Shown here: positions 37,360 through 50,173 of the stretch, piece after piece | Layout: each line of letters opens with the position of its first letter | Position numbering within the stretch: position 1 is the first letter of the stretch | DNA from: Orthonyx spaldingii | Taxonomy: Eukaryota; Chordata; Aves; Passeriformes; Orthonychidae | DNA length: 64,000 bases | NCBI GenBank assembly: GCA_013397795.1 | Contig: VZTJ01001194.1 | Span: 106,450-170,449, forward strand | Direction of reading: 5' to 3' | The notes under the pieces: model-generated | What the model was told of the DNA's origin: nothing | Databases searched by the model: none | What the model saw: only the letters and a program-made list of their open reading frames with translations | Translations under genes and position numbers: made by a program

Positions 37360-37389
37360 TTACCACATATCATCAGTTGAGGCAGAATC
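37360..37389 (-). CDS. PPM1A: PPM1A last coding exon (C-terminal DSASTDDMW and stop)
   Basis: The last coding segment is 30 bases: DSASTDDMW followed by TAA. The acceptor is TTCTTTAAG|GATTCT behind a pyrimidine-rich tract at about 37,391-37,405. The acidic, Ser/Thr-rich ending STDDMW is characteristic of PPM1A. The exon continues into the 3' UTR toward lower positions. Confidence 0.94.
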   Translation of the reverse strand, partial: DSASTDDMW

Positions 37390-40300
37390 CTTAAAGAAAA
37401 AAGAAGGAACCCTTTAAAGTCTGGAGTGCCCATCCTTGCAGCAGTTTCTGGATAATCCAGACTGAAAAGGGTAAAGACTTAAATCATTTCAGGAGTCTGT
37501 TTTCTCTCCCCTTTCAGAAACAGCTTTTAAGAAGTACCTAAACCCCACATATTCTTAATTAATGAAACATTAGAACCAAGACATTTCAAAATATGACCAA
37601 GTGTTTTAGAAAACCTGAAAAATAGTATCCTAGGAATGTTACTCAAAAGCATTTCCAGAGCCTTTCTAGCTATTTCCTGAGTAGTTTGAAGCAATACAAA
37701 ATGGATACACCGAGCTCACAGGTGCGAGAAAAGAGCAGGATGTGCTCATGCCATGTGTTATCACCATTATCATCTTTTGTGTTCTCAGCCCTCCCTCGCT
37801 GCAGGGGAAGATACAGACATCAACTGACACCCTGCTATAACTCAGAGCTATTTTAACACTTTTAATTTAAGGTTACAGAAGTGTAGTGTAGGCAACTGAA
37901 GGAAATTGTAATTTTGGGTGGTAATAAAACCACAAGGGGAAAAAATAAATGTATATAAAAAAACCAAAAAACGGAAAGTAGAGACATGCTGTGCTCCAAA
38001 TTGTGACTGTATGGCCACACTACTTGGCATTTCAACCTATCCAATACCTGAGTGTCCCTAAAATTTGGTCCATTTAGGCCCACAGGCAACAGCAGATTTT
38101 GTATAACTACCACAAACCTGAGAAATGTTTAACCAACTCCTGGTTTAACCAGGATTTAATTTTACCAAGTGTTTTTTAATCCATTTGCCTTTATGCCAAA
38201 CCTGTTTCCTTTCCCCTTGCTTAGACTGCTCTATATTCAGCTTTCTCTCCCAGCCTCATCAGGTGGGCTCACAGGTTAACCACGAGCAAGTGGGACCACA
38301 GCTCTGCAGCTGAATCAGCAGCACAGGAACCAGAGCAAACTGCTCCTGTGCACCACCTTTGGTGCTTTCAGCATTACCTGTTCCCTGTCCCCAAGCAATT
38401 AAAGGCCACAATGAGCTTTTAGAACAGCACATCCTGGTGCTTCCACAGCTACACCTCCCCATCATTCCTGAGACTGCAGGAGGTAGAAATATTACTCGTC
38501 TTTAAAAGCACTGCCTTAGTGACTCCTTCGAGAGGAAAGAGGCTGATTAAGTCTCTAACAATGCCACACATGATCATTTCTTAGCACGGAAGTTCTGCAC
38601 CCTTCATTCAAACTTGCACACAGAATCCATAACAAACCCGAGAGGAACAGTTGGCACGGAGGTGTAGTAAAAAAAATCACAAACTGAAGCTGCCCTTTGC
38701 AAAAGTACCACCTCCAGCTTTTCCTTCAAGACCAGAAGTAGCAAAGGAGAGCAATTATATGAAAGAGCAAAATGGTTGTTTCAAGAAGGAAGAATAAAAG
38801 CAGCATGAGTAAAAATGCAGGAGCTGCTTGCCAACTATTTCATATGCAAATTTCTGTATCCCAGTTGCCAACATGATCACAAAGTTTGTGTACTGTACAT
38901 TTGTAGAACAGCAACATACTACAGAATATATTTTGAAGGTCAAGAATCCTCTTTCAGCCCCTATTTAGGAATTTTTTTATGCTAAAAATAGAACGAGGGC
39001 TGCCAAATAAACTCGTGCACAGTTGTAAAGCCAACGCACAATCTTTATGTCTGGCTGCATTTCACTTATGTCACATCCAAGCATGAAAGTAATTTCTGCT
39101 GATAGTTAAAGGATCAGTTTAACTGCTTTATGACACACTTTGCTTTCAGTGACAGAATGTTTCTGGTGATCAAACTGCAGCTGGAATCACTGTTCATGTT
39201 CTAGAGGTTTTTTGTTTGGTTGTTTTTCCCCCCATACTGACAGTGGATTTATGTCACACTCATCACTGACATGTAAGAACCCAAAGTGCTTGCTGTAAGA
39301 TGCTCTGTGCTTAAGAATAAAAGTGTTTACACAGTCCGTTTGGTAAACTAATATATTCTTAACACATCTGTTTAACCTTTAGATATAGCACTTCTCTTCT
39401 TGGGGAAAAACGTTTCCTATAAAGAAGAGGGGGGAAAAAAAAACTCTATGACTCTTTCCACCATTTGGCAGCACTTGGAAACCCAAGCAGGAGTAAAATA
39501 ATGAAATTCCAGAGAACAAATGAATCAACCCTACTGGAGTTTTGAGATTATGATCAGCAGAAGGCAGCAGAAAACAATTACAAAACACAGTCCAAAGAGC
39601 ACAACAGTGTTATTCCTTTCTTGGGGGAAGGGGTCTCTAACAAGAACTAGCAGTATCTTTCTTTAAAACAGCTAAAATAACTGGGGTGTGGGAAAGATAA
39701 TGTAAGAGAGAGGATACTTACAGCATCATCATTCCTGTAGGGGTTCAGTCTGTTATACACGGCTTCAATCACACTCCGTCTAGAGCAGAAATGAAAAAAA
39801 ACCACAAGACTTTAAGGCTGTGTCCTTCTTTTTTTCCTCAAGTCAAATTCCCAATTTTAATTTAAAATGCAAACTTCAGAAGATTCCAAATTCACAGAAC
39901 CATGTTTACTGCAAGTTAGCACTAAGTGTCCTTAGACATTCCACATCCTTTAAAACCTTTAGGCTCAAGACAAACACGGCTGAATATCCCTCAGAGTTCA
40001 GCAGGAGAGCACAACCTGACAGTCAGGTCTTCACTTGGAAAAAGGGCAGCAGAAAGCTCAGTGGACATTGAATGTCCTGGTCATTTATATGCCCAAAAAC
40101 CTCTGCAGTAGTGCCTCATGTATTATGGCACTTCCAAAGGGGAACAGTGTTGTGTTATTTTCTGGACACACAAAAATTACATTCTGAAGCACATTTTTGT
40201 TTGTGTTACATCCTAAAATGTAATTTCCATGTGCAAACATGAAAAAATTATTTCCAGAACAGTACTCTTCTACATTGACGTGCCCAGTACTCTCCTGTAA

Positions 40301-43300
40301 TTTCCTCTCCCCTCCCCCCCCAAAAACAGATTAAAATGCAAACTGTAGTTTTGTGTATTGTATCTTCAGACTGAGATAAATTTTGTCTGGTAAAAAAATA
40401 TCAAAAAATTAATTCAAGCACCTTGACAGTTACTGTCTCTTAAAAAACCCCCATGCTTAGCATATTTAAGATAGCTTGAAAGTAACTTTCATCTCTGGGA
40501 TTCTTGACTTTTCTAATACTGACAGAAAAATGATAAGAAATAGATTGATAAAATATTAATACAAAATTTGCAATCAACATGCAAATGAGCAACATGATTT
40601 TTATTTAACACAGAGTGAAAAACTAAGAGTCAAAAAACCCTTGAAAACTGATAATAAAAAAAAAACTAAAAAAAAAACCAACAAAAAACCAAAAACCAAA
40701 ACCAAAAAACCCACAACCCAATGTGAGGCTGAAGGAAGAAGCTGCCTTTGCCTTTCCCAGTATCTAAGGAAAAAACTTTGGAGGGCAAACAGGAAGAAAA
40801 GAGGGGAGTAAAAAACATGAATTACAGACTGGACTTTAAATGCAACTTTCTTTCAGATCCCCCTCTGCAGAACTAAGTATGATGAAGCAGCAGACTGTGA
40901 TACAAAACAAACTTCAAAGAACAACCTTTAAACTGTTGATGAATGCATGCAGAGCAACCACAAAGGAGTGCAAGAGAAGAAAAAAAGCAGATGAGAAGCT
41001 CTGTAATCATCCTGCAACACTGAAAAGTCAGGAACTACCACATACAAACATCATAGTGACTCTAGAGAATGATTACAGGGCATGAAAGAAGAGGCTGGAT
41101 TTACAGCAATAAAATCAAGCAATTACACACAAAGTACGTTGCATATATGGATTGGAAAGTTTCCCATATCTTTCAAGAAACAGGTATCTTTGATTCTAAA
41201 TACAGGCAGGTTTCTTGGAAAGCATTATTTTCATTCCAAATTGGCAATAGTGCTTTAAGTCATATTAACATCCAATTAAATCAATATTTTTCTAAGTCCC
41301 TATTCAAACCAGCATCACTAAGACACAAAATCCCACAGAAGTCGTTCACTTCAGCATTTCTTCACAACCATGATGCTACTGCTAGCTAAAGGAGATTAAG
41401 AAAAATCAATCTGTAAGCTGCATTTCACGAGTAACTGACTCACTGATACTTCAACACTACAGCAACCCATCCTAAATAGATGCTACTATACATTAAATTG
41501 CCATCTCTTCTTTTCCTAGTCAAACAGTTCCTATAGGAACAATATTGCTTTGCAGAAGCTGTCTTTACAATTATCACTTCATAACTGACTCAATTTCTTC
41601 ATTTGTAATTTATTCACTTACATGCCTAAAACCCTGATGTTTTGGTGTAACAACACAAAAATTATACTCTGAAAGGATAAAAATACTCTGTATCATAGGT
41701 GTCCAGTCCATTTTAACACAGCACAGGCTCATGAAGAACCTTTTGAAGCAAAAAGCACTTGGTTTGGGGTGCAAACAAGCTAAGCACATTGCTTCCCTAA
41801 AGACTGAACATTTGAGAAACCACAGAGCATCACCACTGAACTCTACAAGAACAAAGTCAGCTACATAAAGCTACAAATTGAACTTCCCATTTTTCTTTTT
41901 TGATAGACTTCTACCTTACTTTCAGATTTGTCACAAGCAGAGAGAAACAAAAGCAAATTTTTAAGCAATTACAACATGGCTACAGACAAGAAAAGAAAGC
42001 TGCCAAGCAAAACATTTTATGCACATCACTTCTTGCTGAAGTGTGTAACTTATCCAAGCAATCAAAGTCAGGGCATTATTTTCACATGTTCAAATGTAAC
42101 ATCCCCCCAGAAATCCCTGTTATAATCATGAAAAACAGACACTCAGGCCACCCTTAAAAACCCCTCATTCCTTCCCAAAACTACTGTTTGACATTTAATT
42201 TTCACAGTGATTCACAGCCAACTCCATTCTCAGGCTTGTCCTTCTCATCCAGAACAACTGGGTAATAAAAACTGGGGAACAGACCATCACCTTTTGTCCT
42301 GTGCCCTTCCTCCCTCCCTGCCCCCCCAGTTTTAAGAGTGGCCTGGCAGTGAAGATGCAGTTTTAGTCAAACCCCACACGGACACTGATGTGAACTCACT
42401 TGCTTGCCAACTCCCCCCCGGGTGGGAGGTTTGGGATGCTCTCAGTTGCTAACGTACGCATCACGTGGACTAAGTCTGGCACTCCTTCACCCTGCTTCTT
42501 TATGATCTCTGGGAATCAGAAGTACTTTTTTTGTAAGTGCAGTCCAAATTTAACTTCAAAAGATTGAAACACTCAGTTTTATAAAAAGGCAGCTTAACAT
42601 TAAAAAAAAAAATTAAATAAATTAAAGCGACACACCGTACTCAACATGGTAATTGATAACTTTGGTTCCACAAGGAAAAACCTGTAACAGATTTGACACA
42701 GATTTACTGCTGTTAATGTGCTGACTTGGTTTTAGAAATACACAGCTACCTAATAACAGTAGGAAAAAAAATCTTTAATGGCTTTCCTGCTATACATTAG
42801 ATAGAAGATGTAATATCTTTCCACAGTATGCCCAAGGCACGGGGCAGATATTAACATCAGTTTTATCACTGCAACACAAGATAAAATATTATTGCCATCA
42901 AGAAAACATAATACTTTCAAGAAATTAAAGGTTAGACATGTCAAAAGTAATTCCCATGGCTGTATGTGTATTAACCAATACTTGTACCTCACTGCATTAC
43001 AGCAACATGCAAATTTTAAGAACTATTACACATAAATTAAAAGCCAGGGACATCACATCTAATTGACCATTTCATCCTCAATGCAGGAGATATTTCAATA
43101 CAGGGCAGAAACTTTAAGTTGACCCACTCCAGCTTCTGGGTGAAGAGAATCTGTATTGTAGCCACAGCCATGTTTGTCAAGACATTCATTATTTAACTTT
43201 ATTCTTAGGCCTGGTTGGTTTGGTTTTTTTGTGTTTGCTTTTTTCACTTTTCTCCTGAAGTCGAAAGCACACAATTTTATTTGAATTCAAGACATTTCAG

Positions 43301-46300
43301 ACCATACCACCCCTGAAGAGTCAGTCTTTAAATAGAGACTTTATGAAGCTTAAAGAACATTTAAAAAATGCATTTAATTCTTTTCTCTGTAAATATGAGC
43401 TCTCAGAAATTGCAAAACACTTCCGTTATTAAGACCTGGCGCTGCTCATCTTCAAGTGAATATTGCAACATGCATACAATAATGTGTACATATGTGCACA
43501 TCTAGACATGCATGTATGTACATGCACACTATTCTTCATGTAATAAAGCATTTACACAGTTTGAAAGTAGTTGGAATTCATCAGTACTGCTTCTGAAAAA
43601 TACTCAAGCATTCAGATTTTGCCCTAAATTCCGGAAGAACATACCAAGTTTCCATTTTATAATTTGTGAGCTAAGGCACATTGAAAGCTTTTAAAACCAA
43701 CATGTATCCAGTCCTTTTTAGTTAAAAAAAAACCCCTCAAACCTGAAAATCAACAATTGTGAATTATTTTTTGTGTATGTAATGGTTTTTCAGGGCTGTG
43801 TGTGTTTACAAAAACCATCAGCTCTGTTTTGCAGTCAGGCTGTGTAAATTATTTGCAAGGTATAGTGGAAACACTGCCTAGCCCTCAACCAACATCAACT
43901 CTGCAGCACAAAGCTTTAAGCTGTTTACTTCAAAACCTAAATTTTAAATACATGACACCACACACCAGAGATACCTCAAGAACTTGCCATTTCCTCAAAA
44001 TCTACAGCCAAAGTTCATTTCACCATCTAACATTTAGCAAAGAAATACTCTATGAATCTTAAATCTGAATAAGAAGCCAAGATCTCAGATTTGGTTTGCC
44101 AAGTTCCTTTATTGTGCAATTTTGAACATCTAGAATATGCTACATTGTGCTAGTGCTAAAGTTCTGCTGTACAAAAATAAGGAATTTATAGTTGACCTAT
44201 ACTACACAGTTTCACAACCTGTAACTGCAGTACATTTAACATACAGTCTCCACTAAATGAATACATTTATATTTTGATAAAACTATAGATACAGACTGAA
44301 TGAACACTGAAGACACAACAAATGGAGTCGGTCTGCTAGCTGTGTTTAATTTATTGGAATTATCTTGTTTCAATACACCTTCAACCCTCCCCCCAATCTT
44401 TAATTTACTTTTAAACCCTCTACACATTTTCATGGCATCAAGTACTGGAAAAATGTACTTCCAACCCTAAAATAAAGGATTCAAAAATGGGAATTCCATA
44501 CAAAGTTTTAAGAAAAAGCCAGAACTTTGTTTTCGTGAAAATTAGGGAAGGAACATATAACACCTAACTTAAAATTATTTATCTCTACATAGGTATAAAT
44601 ATTGCAGGGATTATGTAATACGGAATGGTTTTATGTAAAAAAAAAAAGAGAACAAAAAAAAAAAGCTTCGACAAGTTTCTTTTTAGAGTCAACACATCCA
44701 TAACACATATTAGTGCAAATAATAGCAACACATTTTGGAATGACTGATTACTTCTACCATGAAGTTCACATGATACTGTAGGAGTAACATTGATTTATTG
44801 CAAGTAATGGCACAAGGATGCTTCTCCACACTTGCTGCTTCTCCCATTATTTGTTGCAGCTATGAATCTGGACCACAAACACATCAGGAGAGTCTTAAGT
44901 GACGTGGGAAATAGAAGAGTTTCCACATGTTTTAAAATCTAAATCATCTCTCCTTATTCAAGATGACCATCATTATTAAATCCTATTCAGTCATAGAATT
45001 TGCACTACTTTTTAGCAGTATAAAGGTATATTCTGGGCCCAGGGGATAAAAATACAACCAGAAAAAGAATGCACATTAGAAAGTATCGACTCTCATTACT
45101 TGTTGGACTTCACTGAGTACTGAAGTGCATAAAAATACATAATATGCATTTTGACCAAGTTTCCATTTTAATGAATTTTAAATTTAAATTGATATTACAG
45201 ATTAGTAAAATCATAGTACTCTTTATATTTTTTTAGTTCCTTCAATCAAAAATCAAGCTTTTAAAGTTAAAGCACTGCCATACTTACAGTATGCTAAGAG
45301 CAAGATTATTCACTGTAGTGTAAGAAGTTTCAGATGCTGCAGCAGTCCTACCTTACTAGTCAATGAGGCATTATCCATTCACTTCAGAAACAATGCAATG
45401 GCACAGGAATTTAGGTAAATGTAACAAAATTATCAACTCCTGTTCTTGAAATTCTGCATTCGTTCAGGCCTTTCAACTTTCCTCATACATAAGTCCTAAA
45501 AGGCCAAATTCTGCAAACAGCTGATACAAATTGCTGCTGGGTTGAGTAGTGTTTACCACATATTCATTAATTTAAATAATATTTTTGTGCAACAATAGAT
45601 AAAAGATTGAGAATAACTTTAAAAATTAAGTGAAGACCCTTGAGGGGAAGTACAATATATTTCCTCAAGCTGTTCAGGCATCATCCCATTAAATTAGTAT
45701 TAAAGTGCTTTATAACTACATACAGAATCCTCTGCCTCTATGCAATTATCACACTTTGCTCATTCCTGCAACTTCCTATTTGTATAAACGCAAAGTACCA
45801 GCAGCCAAATTCCTTGTATGTACCATAATCACGTGCAGGTCCAGTGTTTAGGCTCTTCCTTTACAAAACAAAGCAGCTGTACAAAAATGCCAGCTTTCCT
45901 CACCATAATATTCCTGGGGTATGATAAGGCCAGCTGAAGATGCAGCCTTGGCTTCATCCTATTTTCTGATTCTAGGCCATGAGTTTGTCTGAACTCAGAC
46001 AAGATTTCTAAGATAAGAAGGCAGCACTTGCCCAGATAAGGAGAGTTACCACGCTGTGAATCAAAGTGTGAATGTACAGCACACTTGTTCTTCACCAGAT
46101 CTGTGGGTGGGCACACACAGCAAGCTCCTCACACGCCTGGTGCAGCCCTGCTCCCATGTGACACCTCCCTCCCGCAGCGTGAGTGCGCTGGGATATTCCT
46201 GCCACGCTGCCTGGGAGATTCACACCAGCCCTGACTGTGCACCAACCTCTCCTCTCCAGCAAGTGGGGAGATTAAAACAGAAATGTCTGCCTGGGCATTT

Positions 46301-49300
46301 GTTCAGGGGCAGAACAGATGCAGTTTGCCAAGACCTGGCAAGCCAGGCCTTTGAAAAACGTGGTACTTTCTGAAGGAGCACCTACACAGGTTGCAAGTGC
46401 TTTCAAAATTGCACATGAATTTGTCTGAGCCCACAGTTCCCATGTAGGCAAGTTCTCTGTGAAATTTCTGGAGCTGCACTGTGTTACCTTCATGCAAGTT
46501 AAGGAGGAAAAAAAGTGCATAATGTACTCCTCTAACTTACTAATCACTGCTACCATAGCTGTGGAGAACCCTGCCTATCGTGCCTTGTGTGCTATTAAGG
46601 ATTCTTGGGAGTAACTAGACTTGTAACAACACACATAACTAGACTTGGAACATATAGAGGAGTCCACTTCAAAAATAGACTTAACCTATGCAAATAATGC
46701 ATACAGCATGTCTTAGATTTCAGAAACAAACTCCAAGCTGTAGTTGGTTTTAAATATCAAAAGGCACTATAAATGTAGTTTTCATCAGAAATTATTTGAA
46801 TCAAATTGATTTCAAATATAATTTTTATGTGATCCAAAATGCCCCAGACTTGCAGTTTCAATTTAAAGTTTAAAAACTCCTGAAATACAAATTTAATGAA
46901 AAAAATTTAAGTTACTATCAGAGTAAGATGAGTTTCCAGCTTTTGTCATGAATGCTTAAAGATTAGCTTTGACAAATTTCTGACATACTTTCAAATAAGT
47001 AAATATGTAAGCAGGTGCTTCAAGATTACAGTAATCAAGTTATAACCCTACTATTACTGGATAATAAAATATTACAGCTAACTGATTTGTACTTAGCTAT
47101 ATGGAAAAATGGCACTCAAATTACCATCTTCACAGACATTTTGCAAGATACTCTGATTATTTCATTAATTCCATGTAATAGGTACCAGGATTCACTGGTC
47201 TGAAGTTAGTGCTGCCACCAGACTCAGGAGGAACACTGAGCACAAATGAATTCTCTGCCATCCTGAATAATTTTCAGGGCTACAGGCTGCTGCACTTTCA
47301 TAGCAGAACTTTTTCAAGACATCTATGAGTGCCTTTTTCAGAGGTACAAAGGATGGCCAATGGCACTTGAAGGTCTATTAAAAAGCCTGTATGTATTAAG
47401 GGTTTAGTTGTTGGAAGGGGAAGGGGGCCAGGGGTCTGTTTAGAAACAAAGTTACTTATTTTTTTTTAAATGATCCACCTTCTACTCTGCTTTCCAGGTA
47501 CTTGTCCAACTCTGCCTCTCTTTTCACCGCCTCTGGTGATACCTTTGGTGCATTCGGAAAACAGATCAATATCACACTCATGTTGTCTCGACTTCCCTGG
47601 TGGAAAAGAAAAAATGATTTGAGAAATGTATACACACCAGGCTAAACACACATCAAAGCATTTTAAACACAGAAATTTACAAATCATATGGTATCAGAAT
47701 CCAACTTGCACTTTTATGGATTAATATTATCATTAGAATTAATTTCCCCATAGCCCTTACAGAATTCCAGGCCCATTCATTCAGTACAACTCTTAAGTCA
47801 CTGGTTTTCCCTCTTTTATGGTCTGAAGACTACATGGAGCCACTTACAGACAGCCCATTGTCTTCTGAAAACTGACATTAGTAATGAGTGATGTGTAGTT
47901 ACAAAGTTGTGTTCCATCTTGTTTTAAGTACCACCCAATCATTTTGGGAAAACAGCTGAATGGGTGAACAAAACCATCACTGCTTAAAAGCACTAATCAG
48001 GAAGGTGCCGAATTCAGAGAGTGCTTCCTAAAGTCACAGCTATTAGGTTTTTTCCTTCTCCTTTTTGGTTAAAACAAGTAAAGTTACAAGTGAGAGAATT
48101 TGTTAGAAGACCAGCTATAAGGTACTCAGGCCTTTGCAAAAAATGTTAATATTTAAAACTCCAACTAAAGAGAACCCCAACACTTGAATATGATAAAATA
48201 CAAACACATCCTGCTTATGCAAAGTAACTGTTTGGTTTACTCTCAATACCCCTGTGCTTTGACCTACAAACATGCATCCATAGGCTTAACTTTCAACTCT
48301 AATTAAATCCACTGATGTCAGCGAGATCAAGAACAAGCCAGTGTGCAGAACACGAGTATATGGGTGTATGGGGAGGTGCTGACAGTTGGCTCCTGCAAAG
48401 CTTACAGCATCCACAAGCCACTGTTCCTTTCCTGGTGTTTGTTTTTAGGATTACCAAACAAAAATAGTGAACAAAAATATAACCATTATCAGTCTGACAA
48501 GGTGTTGGGAAGCAATTACAATTTTCCAGATGGGAAACAATGATCCTGTTAGCCATGTGGGAAGAGCAGAGATGTCTTGTTTCTTTAGGAAAAAGTTGGC
48601 TTTTTAACACTATGACTTCCAGTTTGCCTTTGCAAAATAAGTATCAAGCTACAAAACTCAGTAACTGCATCACACTGTGACTTATTAATACAAAGTAGAA
48701 GTTAATGCAGACAAAAATCACATCATTTTGTTAAACCAAATAGTCTCATCTTCTACTTGAGCTGGTTTCAGAGCTGTATCACATAATAGTGAGTAGGAAA
48801 TACAGTAATTAAACCAAAATGAAAACTAACTTAGGAAGCCAGGTCTTCAAAATATGAAGTCAAGGTTCATTGATTCTGCATTTATCTTGATGTAAATATG
48901 ACAGTAATGTTACTACTATGTGCCAAGAAAGCAGGGGAAGATTAGGAGGGGGAAAAATACTCTCTAGCCTGATTAGGACTTGAGTTAAGGTTTTGTGAAG
49001 CATGTTATGAAACAGAAAAAGGCAGGTATTATCTTTGGCTTGCCCATAAATTCCCATCAGGTTCTGGTTTTTCATTGATCACAATGTATCTGTAGCGGGT
49101 TATAACCTCTTAATTAACCAAAATCACCCAGAAAAACATTGCTTCTGTTGTGTGTTCGTTCCCCTCTATCATGTTTTTGTAGGAAGCATGGTCATCACTG
49201 TCAAAGTCATGTTACCATAAACCATTGCATACTCAGACACTGGAATCAAACTTATTATTAACGTGTTCATAAACTTCAAATAGTGAAAACACAGTAAACT

Positions 49301-50155
49301 CCTTCTCTCGAGTCTGGCTACCTTGTACAAGCAGGTGTCAACTATCTCATTGCAAACTTTCTCAAGGTCATCAGTGACTTCAAGTCTGGATCTTACAAAG
49401 TCACACAGCTCTTCATTTCCCATAACATCCCAGATACCGTCGCAAGCCAGGATGATGAACTGATCATCTTCTTCTGATCTCTCAATTTCATAAACTTCAG
49501 GCTCGGGTGAGACCAGCTGTTCTGTAGGACCTTTCCCATGGACACATTTGTAATCAAAGTCCCCGAGTGCCCTTGAAACAGCAAGGGAGCCGTTCACACG
49601 CTGAATCATTACGGAGCCACCTGCATTCTGGATACGCTCCTTCTCCAGCGGGTTACTGGGTTTGTGATCCTGTGTGAAGAAGTGAACCTTCCTGTTTCGA
49701 CAGAGCAAACCTCTCGAGTCTCCACAGTTGATGAAGTACGTGTGTTGGGGAGAAATCATGACACCCACAGCTGTTGACCCACTTCTGTCTGCGCCGTGCT
49801 TCTTCTCGGAGATGACTCTCATGTGTTCATCAATTTGCAGAAAACCTGTTCTGATGCCGCTCTTTACACTTTCCACAGATGGTGGCCCATCTGGCCCTTT
49901 AAAATCCTGGTTGCTCGTGATGTGATCTAATAAATGCTCACAGCAGTACTTGGCAACCTGTGATCCAGCGTGCCCATCGTAGACAGCGAAAAACGACCAT
50001 CCATCAAGTCCATTTGGCAAACCAATCACAGCCGTGTGCGCATCCTCCATTTCCACGCGCCAGCCCTGCATACTGCTCAGCCCATAACGGAGCCCGTTCC
50101 CCTGCCCCTGGGCATTATGCTTCTCCATCTTTGGCTTGTCTAAAAATGCTCCCAT
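37360..50155 (-). CDS. PPM1A: Protein phosphatase, Mg2+/Mn2+-dependent 1A (PP2C alpha), five coding exons
   Basis: The coding sequence joins, in transcript order, 50155-49322, 47596-47479, 42508-42400, 39779-39722 and 37389-37360 on the minus strand. It totals 1,149 bases, or 382 residues plus TAA, equal to mammalian PPM1A. It starts MGAFLDKPKMEKHNAQGQG, which separates it from the paralogue PPM1B (TEKHNAHGAG at the same place), and ends STDDMW. The PP2C catalytic core covers about residues 1-290, followed by the alpha-specific helical C-terminal region. Visible active-site residues are Arg33 (phosphate), Glu37, Asp38, Asp60, Gly61, Asp239 and Asp282 (metal ions). Gly2 is the known myristoylation site of the PPM1A/B family. 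The family dephosphorylates Ser/Thr in SMAD2/3, p38 and its kinases, AMPK and innate-immune kinases, in cytoplasm and nucleus. The start has a strong context (GTCACCATGG) and an in-frame TGA five codons upstream in the same exon. All key residues are present and no frame break is seen. Confidence 0.97.
37390..39721 (-). other. PPM1A: PPM1A intron 5
   Basis: A 2.3-kb intron bounded by GTAAGT and TTTAAG. I see no repeat or other gene in it. Confidence 0.85.
39722..39779 (-). CDS. PPM1A: PPM1A fourth coding exon
   Basis: This 58-base exon encodes RSVIEAVYNRLNPYRNDDA, the penultimate part of the C-terminal tail. Its first base completes Lys from the previous exon. The acceptor is CTGCTCTAG|ACGGAG and the donor is GATGCT|GTAAGT, a near-consensus 5' splice site. 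The exon is too short to be seen as an open frame and was found by following the protein. Confidence 0.95.
39780..42399 (-). other. PPM1A: PPM1A intron 4
   Basis: A 2.6-kb intron bounded by GTGAGT and CTCTAG. It contains an A/C-rich low-complexity tract at 40,655-40,720. No further feature was recognised. Confidence 0.85.
40655..40720. repeat. A/C-rich low-complexity tract
   Basis: Runs of A are broken by CC or AC (AAAACCA-like units), inside PPM1A intron 4. It may be a decayed poly-A tract or simple repeat. Confidence 0.75.
42400..42508 (-). CDS. PPM1A: PPM1A third coding exon
   Basis: The exon encodes IIKKQGEGVPDLVHVMRTLA followed by TESIPNLPPGGELASK. This is the conserved PPM1A C-terminal helical segment. 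The acceptor is GATTCCCAG|AGATCAT, where a second overlapping AG lies two bases further on; only the first keeps the frame. The donor is GCAAGCAA|GTGAGT. Length is 109 bases (2 + 35 codons + 2), which fits both neighbours. Confidence 0.95.
42509..47478 (-). other. PPM1A: PPM1A intron 3
   Basis: A 5.0-kb AT-rich intron. Its first 23 bases are the coding tail of the short isoform, so its 5' part would be 3' UTR in that form. An alternating purine/pyrimidine stretch lies near 43,470-43,530 (TGTACATATGTGCACAT and similar). No other feature was recognised. Confidence 0.8.
47456..47478 (-). CDS. PPM1A: PPM1A alternative 3' terminus (PP2C alpha-2 type), read-through of the donor
   Basis: If the donor at 47,478 is not used, the frame continues GGSFKKK and stops at TAA (47,456-47,458). 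The product would be 324 residues (278 + 39 + 7). From memory, the short mammalian isoform alpha-2 is also 324 residues with a near-identical tail. The form keeps the full catalytic core but lacks the C-terminal helical tail. Three lysines come from a run of nine A on the minus strand. Transcript use cannot be seen here. Confidence 0.6.
47479..47596 (-). CDS. PPM1A: PPM1A second coding exon (residues 279-317 and part of 318)
   Basis: The exon begins GSRDNMSVILICFPNAP, which contains Asp282, the last metal ligand, and finishes the catalytic domain. It then enters the helical C-terminal region (SPEAVKREAELDKYLESRVE). The acceptor is CCACCAG|GGAAGT and the donor is GTAGAAG|GTGGAT, leaving one base that is completed by AG of the next exon to make Glu. 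Length is 118 bases. The same donor is bypassed in the short isoform described separately. Confidence 0.96.
47597..49321 (-). other. PPM1A: PPM1A intron 2
   Basis: A 1.7-kb AT-rich intron bounded by GTAGCC and CCACCAG. I see no repeat or gene in it. Use of the donor is required to reach Asp282. Confidence 0.85.
49322..50155 (-). CDS. PPM1A: PPM1A first coding exon (residues 1-278)
   Basis: This exon carries most of the PP2C fold: the MEDAHT motif (Glu37/Asp38), the VYDGHAG motif (Asp60/Gly61), the SGSTA segment at 125-129, the GDSRG turn at 145-149, the RALGD motif at 195-199 and the ACDGIWD motif with Asp239. Its donor is AAG|GTAGCC at 49,321/49,322, leaving phase 0 after Lys278. The exon begins at 50,173 after a long pyrimidine tract and TTTGTAG, so 18 untranslated bases precede the ATG. 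The open frame runs on to 49,169 past the donor, but that tail matches nothing in PP2C and is read-through into the intron. Confidence 0.97.
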
Positions 50156-50173
50156 GGTGACCTTCCTTCAGTT

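Noticed and set aside
49169..49321. Open frame continuing about 50 codons past the first coding exon of PPM1A
   Set aside because: It crosses a good donor (AAG|GTAGCC), loses PP2C similarity at once, and lacks Asp282. The next exon restores the family sequence exactly, so this is intron read-through.
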